In this document: piece by piece, positions 59,501 to 60,179 of the stretch
How positions within the stretch are numbered: position 1 is the stretch's first letter
Layout of the letters: every line of letters begins with the position of its first letter
Origin: Clostridia bacterium
GTDB lineage: Bacteria; Bacillota; Clostridia; Oscillospirales; CAG-272
Reading direction: 5' to 3'
Assembly: GCA_017625755.1 (NCBI GenBank)
Contig: JAGAKG010000001.1
Span: forward strand, 1 to 60,179
Length of the DNA stretch: 60,179 nucleotides
Program-made: the position numbers and the translations under genes
Notes under the pieces: generated by a model
Told to the model about the DNA's origin: nothing
Databases searched by the model: none
What the model saw: the letters and a program-made list of their open reading frames with translations, nothing else

Positions 59501-59653
59501 TTAAAGTCCGCTATCGTTGGAAACATCGGATTTATTCACAAAGTCCTCCCAGGACATCATGTTAATATTTCCGCTGGAAGAAATAACATCTGCCATTATC
59601 TCCTCAGAGGTCTGCATAAATACATCCACGATGGGAGCCGTATATTTTTTCAT
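59501..59653 (-). CDS. Small protein of 50 residues, MKKYTAPIVDVF type
   Basis: A short frame with an excellent AGGAGG site 8 bases before ATG 59653 and a TAA at 59501. It begins MKKYTAPIVDVFMQTSEEIM and continues with ADVISSSGNIN and a Ser/Asp-rich end. The pattern MKK[YF]..P.[VI][DE]V then D[VI]I..SS is one that I recall from many short uncharacterised proteins of gut Clostridia and Bacteroidota. The role is unknown. It lies 21 bases after the secreted protein gene ending at 59675. Confidence 0.75.
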   Translation of the reverse strand: MKKYTAPIVDVFMQTSEEIMADVISSSGNINMMSWEDFVNKSDVSNDSGL

Positions 59654-59674
59654 TTTTTATTTCCTCCTGATAAA

Positions 59675-60179
59675 TTACTTAGTATAAGTGCCCGTAACGC
59701 TGAGAGCGTCTATTGCCGTACCTGTCGAGTCTGTTGCGCTGAGCTCGATAGAAATCTCGCTCCATACATCGTTCGGAACACCCGTAACAATGAGTCCGTA
59801 GAGGACAACGCCGTCTCCGCCCTTGATATCAAGGTCAGCCGCGTAGAGCTTTCTGTAAAGAGAACCGAAATTGTCGAAATTAACCGATACATCACCAATA
59901 GAAACCTTAAGGTTCATAGCGTCAACATTTGCGACAGCCGACTCGTCAAGAGCGAGAATGAAGCGTACATCGCTTGTTGTGTCCGCCTCAGCGAACTGAA
60001 TGTAAGCCTTACCCGCGGTTGCAAGTGTTCCGACTGCCTTGGTCGTGCTGGTGTTGCCCGAAGCCTCTACGGTAGCCGCAGCGGTAAAGCCTGCGAGAGT
60101 GGAAACCTTTGTGTGTTCTTTGGTATTAGTAACAACGCCCTCGTTGCTGTTGTTACTAAGCTCCCAAGTTCCTGTTGTG
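59675..60179 (-). CDS. C-terminal part of a secreted protein (5' end beyond the window)
   Basis: The frame is open from the window edge to the stop at 59675 (167 codons). An internal ATG at 59917 is not the start because upstream codons read on smoothly (KAYIQFAEADTTSDVRFILALD). The last about 110 residues are the module also found at the end of the GLUG protein: VRFILALDESAV, LYAADL, LYGLIVTGVPNDVWSEISIEL and SVTGTYTK. The N-terminal remainder is Thr/Ala-rich. Probably a secreted surface protein; its main domain is outside the window. Confidence 0.8.
   Translation of the reverse strand, partial: TTGTWELSNNSNEGVVTNTKEHTKVSTLAGFTAAATVEASGNTSTTKAVGTLATAGKAYIQFAEADTTSDVRFILALDESAVANVDAMNLKVSIGDVSVNFDNFGSLYRKLYAADLDIKGGDGVVLYGLIVTGVPNDVWSEISIELSATDSTGTAIDALSVTGTYTK

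Overview
The window looks like a chromosomal stretch from an uncultured anaerobic Bacillota bacterium of the Clostridia, most likely a gut Oscillospirales- or Christensenellales-type organism (inference; no rRNA is present). The reasons are strong AGGAGG-type ribosome binding sites, many near-consensus sigma-A promoters with 17-base spacers, the gene order miaB-ylbF-mutS-mutL, an NfeD/flotillin pair, and corrinoid methyltransferase genes of acetogen/methylotroph type. Most genes lie on the minus strand.

Layout. 1-2340: the start of a SAM methyltransferase, a decayed beta-helix fragment and a GH28-like beta-helix protein. 2341-6916: a visibly more AT-rich block with a promoter-to-terminator structured RNA, a membrane-anchored XRE regulator, a large LRR lipoprotein and a one-helix membrane protein. 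6923-13760: a corrinoid methyl-transfer locus (RACo-type activator, DUF2284 protein, three UroD-superfamily methyltransferases, and a corrinoid protein fused in frame to an AraC regulator), with a second AraC gene diverging from it at 13949. 14867-16591: a lipoprotein. 16642-21197: a five-gene operon running from a DUF1836 regulator to NfeD and flotillin. 21373-24151: a cytidylyltransferase/oxidoreductase fusion and an aminotransferase. 24373-39896: mostly housekeeping genes (glyS, tldE, tldD, tgt, mutL, mutS, ylbF, miaB, a PHP hydrolase, fumC and an Sfp-type transferase).

40237-54645 holds four paralogous metallo-beta-lactamase-fold proteins in two operons, two of them exported and two cytoplasmic. 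Between the operons lie a DUF1934 gene, a heterodimeric ABC exporter and an acyltransferase gene. Three copies of a MITE-like inverted-repeat element sit at the ends of these operons. 55017-60179 is a cell-surface locus: an AraC regulator, a GLUG beta-helix protein, an SGNH-like lipoprotein lacking its catalytic residues, a small lipoprotein, a 50-residue protein and a truncated secreted protein that shares its C-terminal module with the GLUG protein.

The points most worth a second look are the AraC-corrinoid fusion read through a short poly-A run, the unidentified structured RNA at 2530-2679, the metallo-hydrolase array with its mobile-element borders, and the palindrome-controlled DUF1836-flotillin operon. 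No tRNA, rRNA, CRISPR array or transposase gene was recognised.
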